64,000 bases of DNA from Symbiodinium kawagutii. Lineage: Eukaryota; Sar; Dinophyceae; Suessiales; Symbiodiniaceae. Within the stretch, counting starts at the first letter, position 1. Each line of letters starts with the position of its first letter. The DNA lies in NCBI GenBank assembly GCA_009767595.1, contig VSDK01023828.1, positions 12,483-76,482 of the forward strand, read 5' to 3'. Position numbers and translations under genes: made by a program. Below, piece by piece: positions 1 through 8,627 of the stretch. The notes under the pieces are model-generated. The model was not told where the DNA came from, did no database searches, and saw only the letters and a program-made list of their open reading frames with translations.

Positions 1-583
1 TTACTTTCGTGCCGACTCAATCCCACTTCTCTGCATATCGAAGTAAGAGTGCCAACTCGTGACCCGCAGGTCGCTATGGGTGAGACTCCCCTTGAGCAGG
101 ATTGCGTTGAAAATTATGTGCCTAGCAATTGGGATCTCATGTCTGTTACGCCGGGTAAGTTGATGTCCATTGGTGCTGCTCAAGGGACCGATACACCCAC
201 GGACATCTTGGCAAGATATGGTGACTACCTCTTTGATGGTCTGAAGTGTGAAGATGCCATCAAGGCGAATCTTGAGAGGCTCTTCGCCCCGGATGGTACC
301 TTTGCGGATCCTGAGCAGGTGCTTGACGCCTTTGACGTACCAAGATGGACGCCCCAAGGGACCAGTAACAACGTCTTTCACCGTGACTGGTATCCAACCA
401 TCACTCAAAAGAGGCAGGAATGTCGTCAATGATTCATGGCGTAGGATCGGTGACCTAAAAGATAATCCATACATGGCCAAGCAAGAGTTTCGCCCATGGA
501 TCTGGCAACCAAGGCGTCCTCAAGCCAGTGGACTTCCGCTGCCTCCAGCAGTGCTAGGTCGAGCATACCTTAATCTGCCTTAG
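1..583 (+). pseudogene. Partial coding fragment with a frameshift, running off the left edge
   Basis: The plus strand is open from base 1 to a TGA at 430-432. The translation looks protein-like, with segments such as NWDLMSVTPGKLM and DILARYGDYLFDGLKCEDAI. Near base 410 the protein-like sequence continues in another frame (WRRIGDLKDNPYMAKQEF) to a stop at 581-583, so one frameshift appears to break a single coding stretch. I recognise no domain. Because it starts outside the window and no splice signal explains the frame change, it may be a gene remnant, or an exon pair with an unseen intron. The minus strand is also open here (1-480), but its composition is less protein-like. Confidence that something coding was here is moderate; function unknown. 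Confidence 0.35.
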
Positions 584-2245
584 GGCGGATTACCGCAGCC
601 ATTTTACCTAGCCTAAATGGCTATCCCGGGGCGGGGTGGGAAGCAGGTTTGCTCACAGGAGTATTCCTGCGCGCGCGGCCGGTGCCATGGTTCGTATGCA
701 GCGAGTGAGCTGGCAGATTGACGCACATTGGTGACTGTCTGGACATAACTGTAAGTTTTACTGAGCTGGTCGTGCTACTTAAGCTAGCCGGACGCACTTC
801 GTGGTGTTGCCGTCGGGAAGTGGATAGACTACTGAAAGAGACTAGGAGTGAGTCGTACTTGCCGGTGGGAGTTTTTGTCGTTGCTCTCTGCTGCTCCTAT
901 GAGGGTCGAGTGATATTTGCCTACAGAGGTATTTATCGAGCTTCGTGGTCTCATTGACTGGCTACATGGTCAGGGACTGAGGTGTGGCTGTTAGCTAATG
1001 TCGCCCCGACAGTCAGGAAGCTGCCTGAGTTTCTCTGAGAATCTCTGACTTTTCAGAGCCTCGTCGCTGTCTGGTGACGGTGCTCCAGTGAGCCTGACAG
1101 GAAGCAGGAAAATATTGCGGGAGTCCATTCCAGTTGCAGGCTGTGGCTATGGGATAGTCCGGCAGAATCGAAGAGCGGGGCCTTGACAAGCCAACTGCTG
1201 CTGAAACGCCAAGCCTTGGCTCCGGCCTTTGCTCTTCGTTTCTGCGGCAGGTGGCTTGACGGTACTGCTCGAAGCGTTTTGCCACGTGGTTTTTGCCCCG
1301 CCATTGGTGATGTCTGCTTGGATGATGGAGAGCCGGTCTCAATAGCATGCTGGGCCGAAGACACACAATGAATGGGCGGGCACTTGGTGCTCTGCCTGGG
1401 AGGTTTGATTCGCTCACTTGGGGGGGGGCTGGGGCCCCCCTCTTCAATGTTTTTTTGCATAGTGGTACGGCTCTTTTCACATCTTCGCATTTACTCTGAT
1501 GGCGTGGTATTGGTGCCGTTTTCTTTGCGCGAATTGCAACGCTTGGGCATCTATCGCTGGCTTGAACCGTTGGCAGTCACTTGAGCAACTGAATCTCTCT
1601 TCGTTATGATACTGAGAGACGGACGAACGATGACTAACTGACCGCCTTTTGAGATGAGTGAGTGCTGCGGAGTGTCAGCTGTTTCACCCTGTGCACATAG
1701 TTTGTCAACTAGCTTGATGACCTTTACGATGGGGCCGTTTTGTCTTTTTTGGGGGTGGTTTTGGTTTGCTGGTTTGCTTGGCTTGGTTGGTGCTGGTTGG
1801 TTTGGTTTGGTTTGTTGGTTGGCGCCCATTCGGTCATCATGCGTTAATTGAAGCTCATGTGAAATCATGTGCAGTCTTTGCAGCTTTCCGGACTTGTAGT
1901 GACCTGCATCATGTGCAGTAGGCCCACCGCAAATTCCCATGTAGAATGAGAAAAACGTCAGGGCAGCTGAGCAATTTTCCAAAACAAGAAAAATTGAAAG
2001 ATTGATTGTTTTCGTTTATTGAACAATTGTTCAGTCGCGCTGTCCAATACGGAGGAGGCCCCCTGACATGGAACTTCAATTTCTAAGGTTTTGCGATTCC
2101 AGAACTAGAGTCGCATTTTCCACCCCGCGCGCGTGCAATTAGAAAGTTTTGATTATTTTTTTCCCAGCTGGCAGCTGCTGGCGGGTTTTGCTTGGGGCAC
2201 GCGCTGCTTCAACCTCCTTGTGATTGTCGCGCGTCAACCCCCAGA
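584..2245. other. Stretch without a supported gene
   Basis: No convincing gene. Several short open frames exist on both strands (for example 718-957 plus, 1551-1982 minus) but none has recognisable motifs. The stretch holds a diverged repeat at 611-670 that recurs at 12674-12729, a G-run and C-run near 1420-1442, and a T/G-rich tract of TTGGTT-like words at about 1740-1825 on the plus strand. Similar tracts lie next to the U6 gene (13735-13787, complement) and at 14455-14520. Confidence 0.4.
611..670. repeat. Diverged repeat, left copy (partner at 12674-12729)
   Basis: Begins with CCTAAATGGCTATCCCGGGG and ends GGAGTATTCCTGC. The partner at 12674-12729 carries CCTAAATCGCTATTCCGAGG and AGAAGTGTTCCTGC at matching spacing. 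The copies sit about 2.8 kb left and 0.4 kb right of the retrotransposon, in the same orientation. They are too diverged to be target-site duplications. Probably an old dispersed host repeat. Confidence 0.5.
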
Positions 2246-2323
2246 GTGTGTGATTTGGTAACGCAGGTGGCCTTCCCGAAGTTAGCCATTTGGTAACGCA
2301 GGTAATTGTGTGATTTGGTAACG
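2246..2323 (+). repeat. Three short direct repeats (TGATTTGGTAACG-type)
   Basis: The words GTGATTTGGTAACGCAGGT, CATTTGGTAACGCAGGT and GTGATTTGGTAACGG occur within 78 bases, separated by about 20-40 bases. No function is assigned. Confidence 0.6.
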
Positions 2324-2376
2324 GTCTCTGCGCCTGCCACGGGTCAGCTAACTAGCCATTGCGTTCCACCAGCCCC

Positions 2377-2456
2377 AAAAGCATAAAGTTGAAGTTGGTT
2401 CCTTTAGGTTTGTATAAAAACCAATAATTATTGTTCAACTTCAACTTTACGCTTTC
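2377..2456. repeat. Inverted repeat able to form a 20-bp hairpin
   Basis: The left arm AAAGCATAAAGTTGAAGTTG is complementary to the right arm CAACTTCAACTTTACGCTTT with one mismatch, around a loop of about 38 AT-rich bases. It could be the end of a degraded inverted-repeat element or a structured RNA. No gene is adjacent. Confidence 0.65.
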
Positions 2457-2855
2457 GGTTTCGCCTTTGGCCTTCTAAGGGCCGTAGCAACCCCCAGACC
2501 CTGACTAAAGAATTACGTCGCCAAATCTCAAGGTTTGCAGGTTGCTGGCCATGAGATGGCCAGATCTACCCGGTTTCTGACAACACACGTTTCGCGAAGT
2601 TAGAACTTGGAATCAGAAAGTTGAAAGTTGCCTTTCAATGTGGGGCGCCAATCCGATCAATTTGTCCCAGCAACAGTATTTTGATTTCTTTTTTGATTCT
2701 CTTTGACCCTGTCAGGACACCGCAGCAGCAGACGCAGAAGCTTTCGAAGATTGCTTAGCTGTCGAGGATTTGCTTGGATGTCTTCTTGGGCCTTGCATGC
2801 CGGTGACTTGAAATTTTTTGAACACTGGCTTTTCATTGAATGGGACATTGCAACT

Positions 2856-2955
2856 TTATGGCGTCTCTTTCTTTCTTTCTCTTTCTCTCTCTTTCTTTCT
2901 CTTTCTTTGTCTTTCTTTTACTTTCTCTTTCTCTTTCTTTTTCTCTTTTTGCAAC
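2856..2955 (+). repeat. CTTT-rich polypyrimidine tract
   Basis: About 100 bases of CTTT/CTCTTT simple sequence with strong strand asymmetry. Apparent Ser/Phe/Leu-rich reading frames over it are products of the simple repeat. Confidence 0.8.
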
Positions 2956-3397
2956 GCTTTTTCAAGACTGCCGCTAAACTGTTCTTTCGGTATGCCACCA
3001 AAACCAAAGCCAGAAGCAATGCAGAATGTCGAGTGTTGGTGGAGCCTGGTTTTAAAGTTCAAGATATAGCGTCGAAGAAGGCTTCCGCATTAAGGGACCC
3101 TCATGGTAGTTTCCTTGGGCGCCATGTGCCTGGCCCTTCTCAGTATGGACATCAATGATGGCTTCGTTTTGATTGAACAAATGTGGATTCATGTTGACGC
3201 AGTCGCCGCGAAATCATTACTTGGTGGGGGCGTGGGGGAGGCGAGAAGCCCCAGGAAAGCAACTATCCGTCCACTTGGGTCACAGGCAGTTCCGCAACAA
3301 AAGGAGAACCGAATTCTAGAACTTGAAACATGTCAATTTTCCAAGGACGTACAGCAGTGCACCGGCAGTATGTTATTTAAATTTGATATTAGGATTC

Positions 3398-3426
3398 GCG
3401 ATCAAAACCTTGGCCCGGGAAATTTT
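3398..3426 (+). repeat. Flank repeat, left of the YR element
   Basis: GCGATCAAAACCTTGGCCCG and the following GGAAATTTT abut the left end of A1. Nearly the same 30 bases occur at 12317-12346, about 60 bases beyond the right end of B2, in the same orientation. YR elements are not expected to make such duplications. It may be a tandem host repeat into which the element inserted. Confidence 0.7.
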
Positions 3427-3766
3427 GCTTGCGGTCAACTCGTTGATAGCGTCTTATCACCTCGCCCTTGAAGAGCTTGTAAAGCTCGTGCCACTTCACC
3501 CCCTTGTGTCTCCTTTGTCTTCTTGCGATCTGGGATGCATCTTTGTTAAGTGACCGCGGCCTGCCAACAATACGGTTTGCAGAACGAATTCGGGACAACC
3601 TTTTCTTGAAACAATCGAAAGATTTTCTTTGAGCAACCTTTTGTGTGAGTGCAAGTCAGTGCAATCTTCAAGTGTACACACACGAGCAGTTGAACATCAA
3701 TAAGCCCCGCTGTTGGCTCAGGGTGGGCGGTGGGATTTTGCCTTAAATTGAGGCAATTTTTCTCAC
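3427..3766 (+). repeat. Split direct repeat A1
   Basis: 340 bases starting GCTTGCGGTCAACTC and ending CAATTTTTCTCAC, repeated as A2 at 11526-11863. The offset is 8099 at the start and 8097 after a 2-base TG indel in a TTTTGTG(TG)AG stretch. It marks the left end of the retrotransposon and presumably carries one recombination end and the 5' transcriptional signals. Confidence 0.93.
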
Positions 3767-3962
3767 ACGGGGGCCGTGCCATGGGCGCTGCTGCTCGTGG
3801 TCGTGTCGCCGTGGCTTCGCCATTGCGATTGGGCTTTCTCGATCTCGCCAAGCCCGTTCAGCTCTCCTACTGTCAGCTGTTGTGCATCATTGTGATCACT
3901 GCTGTTTGCACCTTTCTTGTTTGCTTTGCGGCACTTTTGCTTTCATACGGTTAAAGGGGGTC

Positions 3963-6077
3963 ATGCCTTGGAGATCCAACACTGGTACGCCTTTTCGTTT
4001 GGCTGCTCAGTCGCCGGATTCAGAAACAGTTGAAGACTGTGAGAGAAGCATTGCAGGAGATGAACCATTAGGAGGGCTGGAACTTTTTGGGATGCCTGAT
4101 GATGTAGGATCCTTCTTTGGAACTCAGGACGAAACAGCTTTGCAGCAACCAGTAGCAGATGGTAAAGTTTTTGCTGGAATTGTAACTAACTTTTTTCTTT
4201 CTGAAACACCCAAACCGATGTTCGAAATGCCGTGGGACAAAGGGCCTATGAAGGAAATTTTTTCGCAGAATGTTGAAGTTGGATTTGAGTCAGTGGCTGC
4301 GGATATGCTTGCGAGATCCTCAGACTGAGTACCGGTTCCAGACGAAACTGCTGACGCTGGCCACCTCCTTGATGCAAACCATTCAATCGCGATTCCGGAC
4401 TATGTCAACACTGGCACTTTTTGTGAAAAAGCTGTTTTGGCTATCCCTGATGTTTCTTACACGCAGAGCATGTCCGATCAGATGCAGTTGGCTGTTAGTA
4501 AGTGGGTGAGCATTGTTACCATTGGTGGCCTGCGGTCTGAAGCAGGAAGGCAGGTATTGGCAGGGACCTCGGATGATGATGTTCCCTTATTTCATGCAAC
4601 TGTCAGAGCTATCATAGGGACTAGATCGTCAAGGACTGCTATCTCAAGAGCTGATTGCATTCTCAGATATTTGCGATGGGTGTCAGGCTTCTCTCAAGAT
4701 GTTGGAGTGTATTTTTCGGAAGAGTCCATTTGGAAGTACATGCAATATTTGGAAGCCTCTAGTGCTGCGTCCACCACAGCTTCTTCCTTTGTTTCTGCAT
4801 GCAGGTATGCTCTTTACGTTTTCGGCTTCGATGACCTCAGGGAGGCATGCGCTAGCAAAAGGATTCAAGGCATCTCAAATGTGATGCATGTGCGGAAGGA
4901 TCCGTTGAAACAGTCACGAATTTTGACGGTGCAGAACATGTCCTGGTTGCACTTGCAAGTCGAATCGAGCACAGTACATCCTTTCGACAAAGCTTTCTGT
5001 GGTTACATCTTAGTATGCGTCTATGGCAGGTGTAGGCATTCTGATTTGAGAGCAGTGCATTCAATTGAGACTGACTATGATGAAGCAGGAGGATTCATTC
5101 AAATCAACACAAGATGTCACAAGAATGCAAAGACTGTATCTCTTCAAAGCACTTTGCTTCCGATCGTTTTGCCTGCCTTAGGAGTGACAGGTACCTTGTG
5201 GTACGATGATGTGTCGCGAGCTTTCGATGCAGTGGGATTGAAGGCAGTGGGGTCGATTGATGGTCCTATGCTCAGGCCTCCAAATTCCTTTGATCATTCA
5301 TTGCTTTGTGCAAGAGGGATCACTTCAGAAGAAGTGACTCGTTTCTTGAGGGTTTGCTGGGCGGAGCAAGACTCATACATGCCTTTGGTTGGTGTGGAAG
5401 CTGCTGCCAAACATTCTTCCCATGGACTAAAAGCCACATTGTTGACCTGGGTTGGACGCTATGGAGTGGACCCGTCGGTGCAAGCAGCTTTGGGAAGGCA
5501 TGCTAGTGTATTTCACGAAACAAGCACTGTGTACAACCGTGATGCAGCAGTGAAGAGTGTTCGTGAACTTCAGAAAGTTATTTTGGCAGTATACAACAAA
5601 GAGTTCTTTCCTGACGCTTTGCGTAGCAGGTACTTTGGTCAAGGGAGCACTTGCTCTGGTGCAAAGAGCGAGGTCCCTGAGGAGCCACGGTCTGAGCCTT
5701 TGATGAAAGACCCAGTCATCAAAGTAGATGTGTTTGACGAAATGGTCATCTCATCTAGTGAGAGTGATAGCGCTGGACTGCAAAGCGGCGTGGAATCATC
5801 CAGTGAGAGTGCTGCCGAAAATCATGCAGCAGCAGAAGCCGGTCGGCTCATGCGCCGAAGAGTGCAGTCTGAGCCTCAAAGCTCAATGTTCCTGAAACAT
5901 TTAAAGTCGAAGGTAGTGCATTACAGAGATCCGGTTGTCAATGAAACAGGAATGGCGTTTCCAGTTTTTGCATGTGGACGGCAAAGCAACCGCAACTACG
6001 AGTCCGCATCAGACTTTTCAGTCGGTGACATGTGTAGACTTTGCAGACGTGCAGCGATCCGAGACGGGAAGGCGTAA
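3963..6077 (+). pseudogene. Tyrosine recombinase of the YR retrotransposon (one in-frame TGA)
   Basis: A 705-codon frame from ATG 3963 to a stop at 6075-6077, interrupted once by TGA at 4326-4328 (codon 122). Sequence on both sides of that TGA is protein-like in the same frame. The C-terminal half has the tyrosine recombinase signature in order: box I YGRCRHSDL (Arg about residue 356), box II HGLKATLLTW (His 487, Lys 490 where Arg is usual), LGRH (His 513), and the presumed nucleophile in STVYNRD (Tyr 524). This enzyme would integrate the circular DNA copy by strand exchange and explains the absence of a DDE integrase. The N-terminal ~150 residues are acidic and unrecognised. The C-terminal tail is Ser/Glu-rich. 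TGA may be a C-to-T decay of CGA; recoding is an alternative. Confidence 0.85.
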
Positions 6078-6369
6078 AATGGCGCATGGCGCCAAGAGGG
6101 AAAAGCGCCCTCATGAAATTCATGGAATTTCGAGACAGGAAGGTTCAATTGGAAGACAATTGTCAAGTGCAACGCACTCATGCGAGTGAAATCATTCAGA
6201 CAATGAAGTTCGGCTCAAGGAGCATGGATTGCAACTAGCTCAGCAGCATTCTGCTATAATTGGTAGATGTAGCGTTCTACATCATTCACTTACACGTTCA
6301 ACTCAAACCAAAGCGTTTTCAGATATCAATTCGGGCACCAGTAGTCTCATAGTCTCATAGAAATATGAA

Positions 6370-6633
6370 CCCCAAACAATTCGATGGCCAGAGGTCTTGG
6401 GCCATTGAATTGTTTAATGCTTGAAAAGGATGATTCTTGCGGTAATTAAAACGATACGGGAATAAGATCCTTATTTCCACATCGCCAAATGAACAAAATT
6501 TCAGTTATGTAGCCCCAACCAATTCGATGGCCAGAGATCTTGGGCCATTGAATTGTTTAAGGCCTGAAAAGGATGATTCTTGAGGTAATTAAAACGATGC
6601 GGAAATAAGGTCCTTATTTCCACATCGCCAAGT
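6370..6633 (+). repeat. Tandem 143-bp repeat with two palindromes per unit, inside the YR element
   Basis: Two units (period 143) lie between the recombinase gene and the gag-like gene. Each unit has a stem-loop with arms CAATTCGATGGCC / GGCCATTGAATTG (6377-6389 with 6400-6412; 6520-6532 with 6543-6555) and a second palindrome. In the second unit (6595-6627) this is almost perfect: GGAAATAAGG, one T, CCTTATTTCC, flanked by CGATGC / ACATCG. In the first unit (6452-6484) it has about four mismatches. Candidate roles are recombinase or regulatory protein binding, a terminator for the upstream gene, or a promoter for the downstream gene. All are inference. Confidence 0.8.
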
Positions 6634-6642
6634 AAGCGCAAT

Positions 6643-7976
6643 ATGATCTCCCACATACAATGCGACTCTCAAGAAAATGAAAGCTACGCAATAGCTATGA
6701 TTGTTGAACGGTGTTTTCACTTCTCTCGGCTTGCTAGGCTTCCAGGTGCAATGGCCAGCCTCATCGACTCTGAGGCTCAACTTTTGCAGCGCCTCAAGGA
6801 CCTTGGGGCATCGGACTTGTTGAAGAGATCTTTCGATAGGGCAGGAATAATTTCATATGGTGTCTTGGCTTACTCTCATGGCCAACCGGGCCAAGCCATC
6901 ACTGATGATGGCTTTGATGCATGGTTGCAATCCGTAGTTGCAGGACCTAGCATGCAAGATTCAGCAATCGCAAAGAGATTTTTGTTCGAGTCTCAAACGC
7001 TTGTCCTTGCATCTCTCAAGGAGCAGGTCACAAGCCAGTCACATGACACGCAGGTGCCCAAAAAGGTTCCGCCAGCGGAGCGCAAGGCTAAGATGAAGGT
7101 CTTGAAAGCCACGTTGAATGGGGTGCTCATCGAGGGCCCCCTTGATCCAGCCCATGTCTTGTTGAATCATTGTGCAGCTATGCAACAGGCCAATGAGTGC
7201 AGATATCTGGCGCCAGAGCAGTGTGTGTCAAGAACCCATGAAGTTTTGCATCGCAAAGCCCCAACAAAACAACTTGACATATCAGCAACATCGCTTGTGG
7301 TGAAGGAATCAAAAGATGTTCCAGACATGCAAGCCAGTTCCGCATTGCAGGTTCAAGAAGCACTGACACGAAGAGGCCTTGCGTTGGCGTTTGCAGATTT
7401 GATCGCATATAGTTGCTACAGCCGATATCTCACCACTTTGTTTTCCCATCTCCATCGAGAGCCCCCTCCAGGGCACAACAGATGCAGTGTCAGCCAATTG
7501 GTCAATGCGGATAAAGCCGTTTGGCAGTTGCTTATAGAGGATGATGTGAAACCAAGGCGGGACACAGCTGGCACGCTTGCCCTTGACACAAAGTTGCAGG
7601 AAGCCTTGCAGAGCTATCAGGTATCGTTCGCATTGCTTCCACTCCCCGCAAAGAAAATTGAGGTTCATGCAAATCCGCAAGCTTCGGATCTCAGAAGGGT
7701 GGCAGCAAAGGTAAGAGGTTCGTTCAGCCATACTGGAATGCAGGGAAAAACTTTGGAAAGGGCAAGCCATCCAAAGGTAAACCGCGGGTGCCGCTTGAGA
7801 TCACGAAATTGGGCGGCGTGGCCAGCAATCCAGATGGGGAACCAGTGTGCTTCCCTTACAATTGCGAAGGGGGCTGCCCTGATGCAGCCGATGGTGCTAG
7901 ATGTCGACGTGGGCTGCATGTTTGCGCAAAGTGCTTTGGCCTTCATTCAATTTTGAATCATGGTAAGCAGTCGTGA
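6643..7976 (+). pseudogene. Gag-like protein with C-terminal zinc knuckle (one frameshift)
   Basis: Open from ATG 6643 (a later ATG at 6751, MASLIDSEAQLL, is also possible). Near 7690-7720 the coding sequence shifts frame and continues as QPYWNAGKNFGKGKPSKGKP to a TGA at 7974-7976. The C-terminus contains a Cys/His cluster (CFPYNCEGGC ... CRRGLHVCAKC ... H), resembling the CCCH/zinc-knuckle ends of gag-like proteins in DIRS-related elements. It would bind element RNA. The central part is unrecognised. The next frame begins directly after the TGA without a frame change, so gag and methyltransferase-like domain may once have been one polyprotein. The frameshift probably inactivates this copy. 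Confidence 0.7.
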
Positions 7977-8627
7977 CTAGACACGTTCATTGATGTGAGT
8001 GAGTGGCAACCTGAGAGCTTCCCAAAAGCACCGGGTGCAATTTCTGAGCAGCCGCAAAAGCCTGAGGCCCAGACATCAGACATCCATGGTGCTTGCCGTT
8101 TTGAGCAATTCTCCAATTCTCCGATGTCCTTCTCTGCTGATCAGCTCTCATGTCCGGTAGTCATTGAGATATTCAGTGGAAGCACTAGAGTGACAGCCGC
8201 CCTTAAAGTGTTTGGACTCCATGGAAGTTTTGGAGTCGACCATAAAATAGGTGCAGCCATGTCCACAGTCAAGAAGGCAGATCTGACCACCGCCTTTGGT
8301 CAGAAATTGCTTCTCACTTGGCTTCAATCCCCTTTAGTCGTTGGAGTGTTCATCGCGCCTCCATGCGGCACTTGTTCTTTAGCCCGCACTATCCAGTTGC
8401 GAGACCATAGAGGTAGACGCATCAAAGGCCCACGTCCTTTGAGAACAATGGCTTTTCCAGAAGGGCTCCCGTATTTGAGCCCGAACGATCGTAAGCGTGT
8501 TTCCCTTGCAAACCGATTGTATTCTTTTGTTCAGCATGTCCTTGAAGTGGCTTCAGAGAAAGGTTTGATTATTGTAGTGGAGAACCCCGTAGTTCTTTGT
8601 TTTGGGCTACCCGTTTTTGGCGTTTGA
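7977..8627 (+). pseudogene. C5-cytosine-methyltransferase-like domain of the YR element
   Basis: In frame with the end of the gag-like gene and separated from it only by TGA 7974-7976. Visible motifs: EIFSGSTRVTAAL (motif I, SAM-binding loop), FGVDHK (motif II-like), IAPPCGTCS (motif IV with the presumed catalytic Cys at 8364-8366), and VVENP (motif VI-like, 8574-8588). At the CCCC run after ENP (8585-8589) one C appears missing. The natural continuation (RSSLFWATRFW, then CAYGSSRPKWT and HEPWG) lies in the frame of the reverse transcriptase gene. The target-recognition domain and motifs VIII-X of canonical enzymes are not evident, so activity is uncertain. Cytosine methyltransferases captured by retrotransposons have been reported in dinoflagellates; DIRS elements classically carry a Dam-like adenine methylase instead. 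Confidence 0.7.

Noticed and set aside
592..612. Possible dinoflagellate spliced-leader relic (ACCGCAGCCATTTTACCTAG)
   Set aside because: The first 14 bases differ from the leader ACCGTAGCCATTTT by one base, but the 3' part (GGCTCAAG expected) does not match and no coding sequence follows, so chance is likely.
4437..6077. Recombinase start at 4437
   Set aside because: 4437 is TTG. The frame continues upstream through a single TGA to ATG 3963, with protein-like sequence on both sides.
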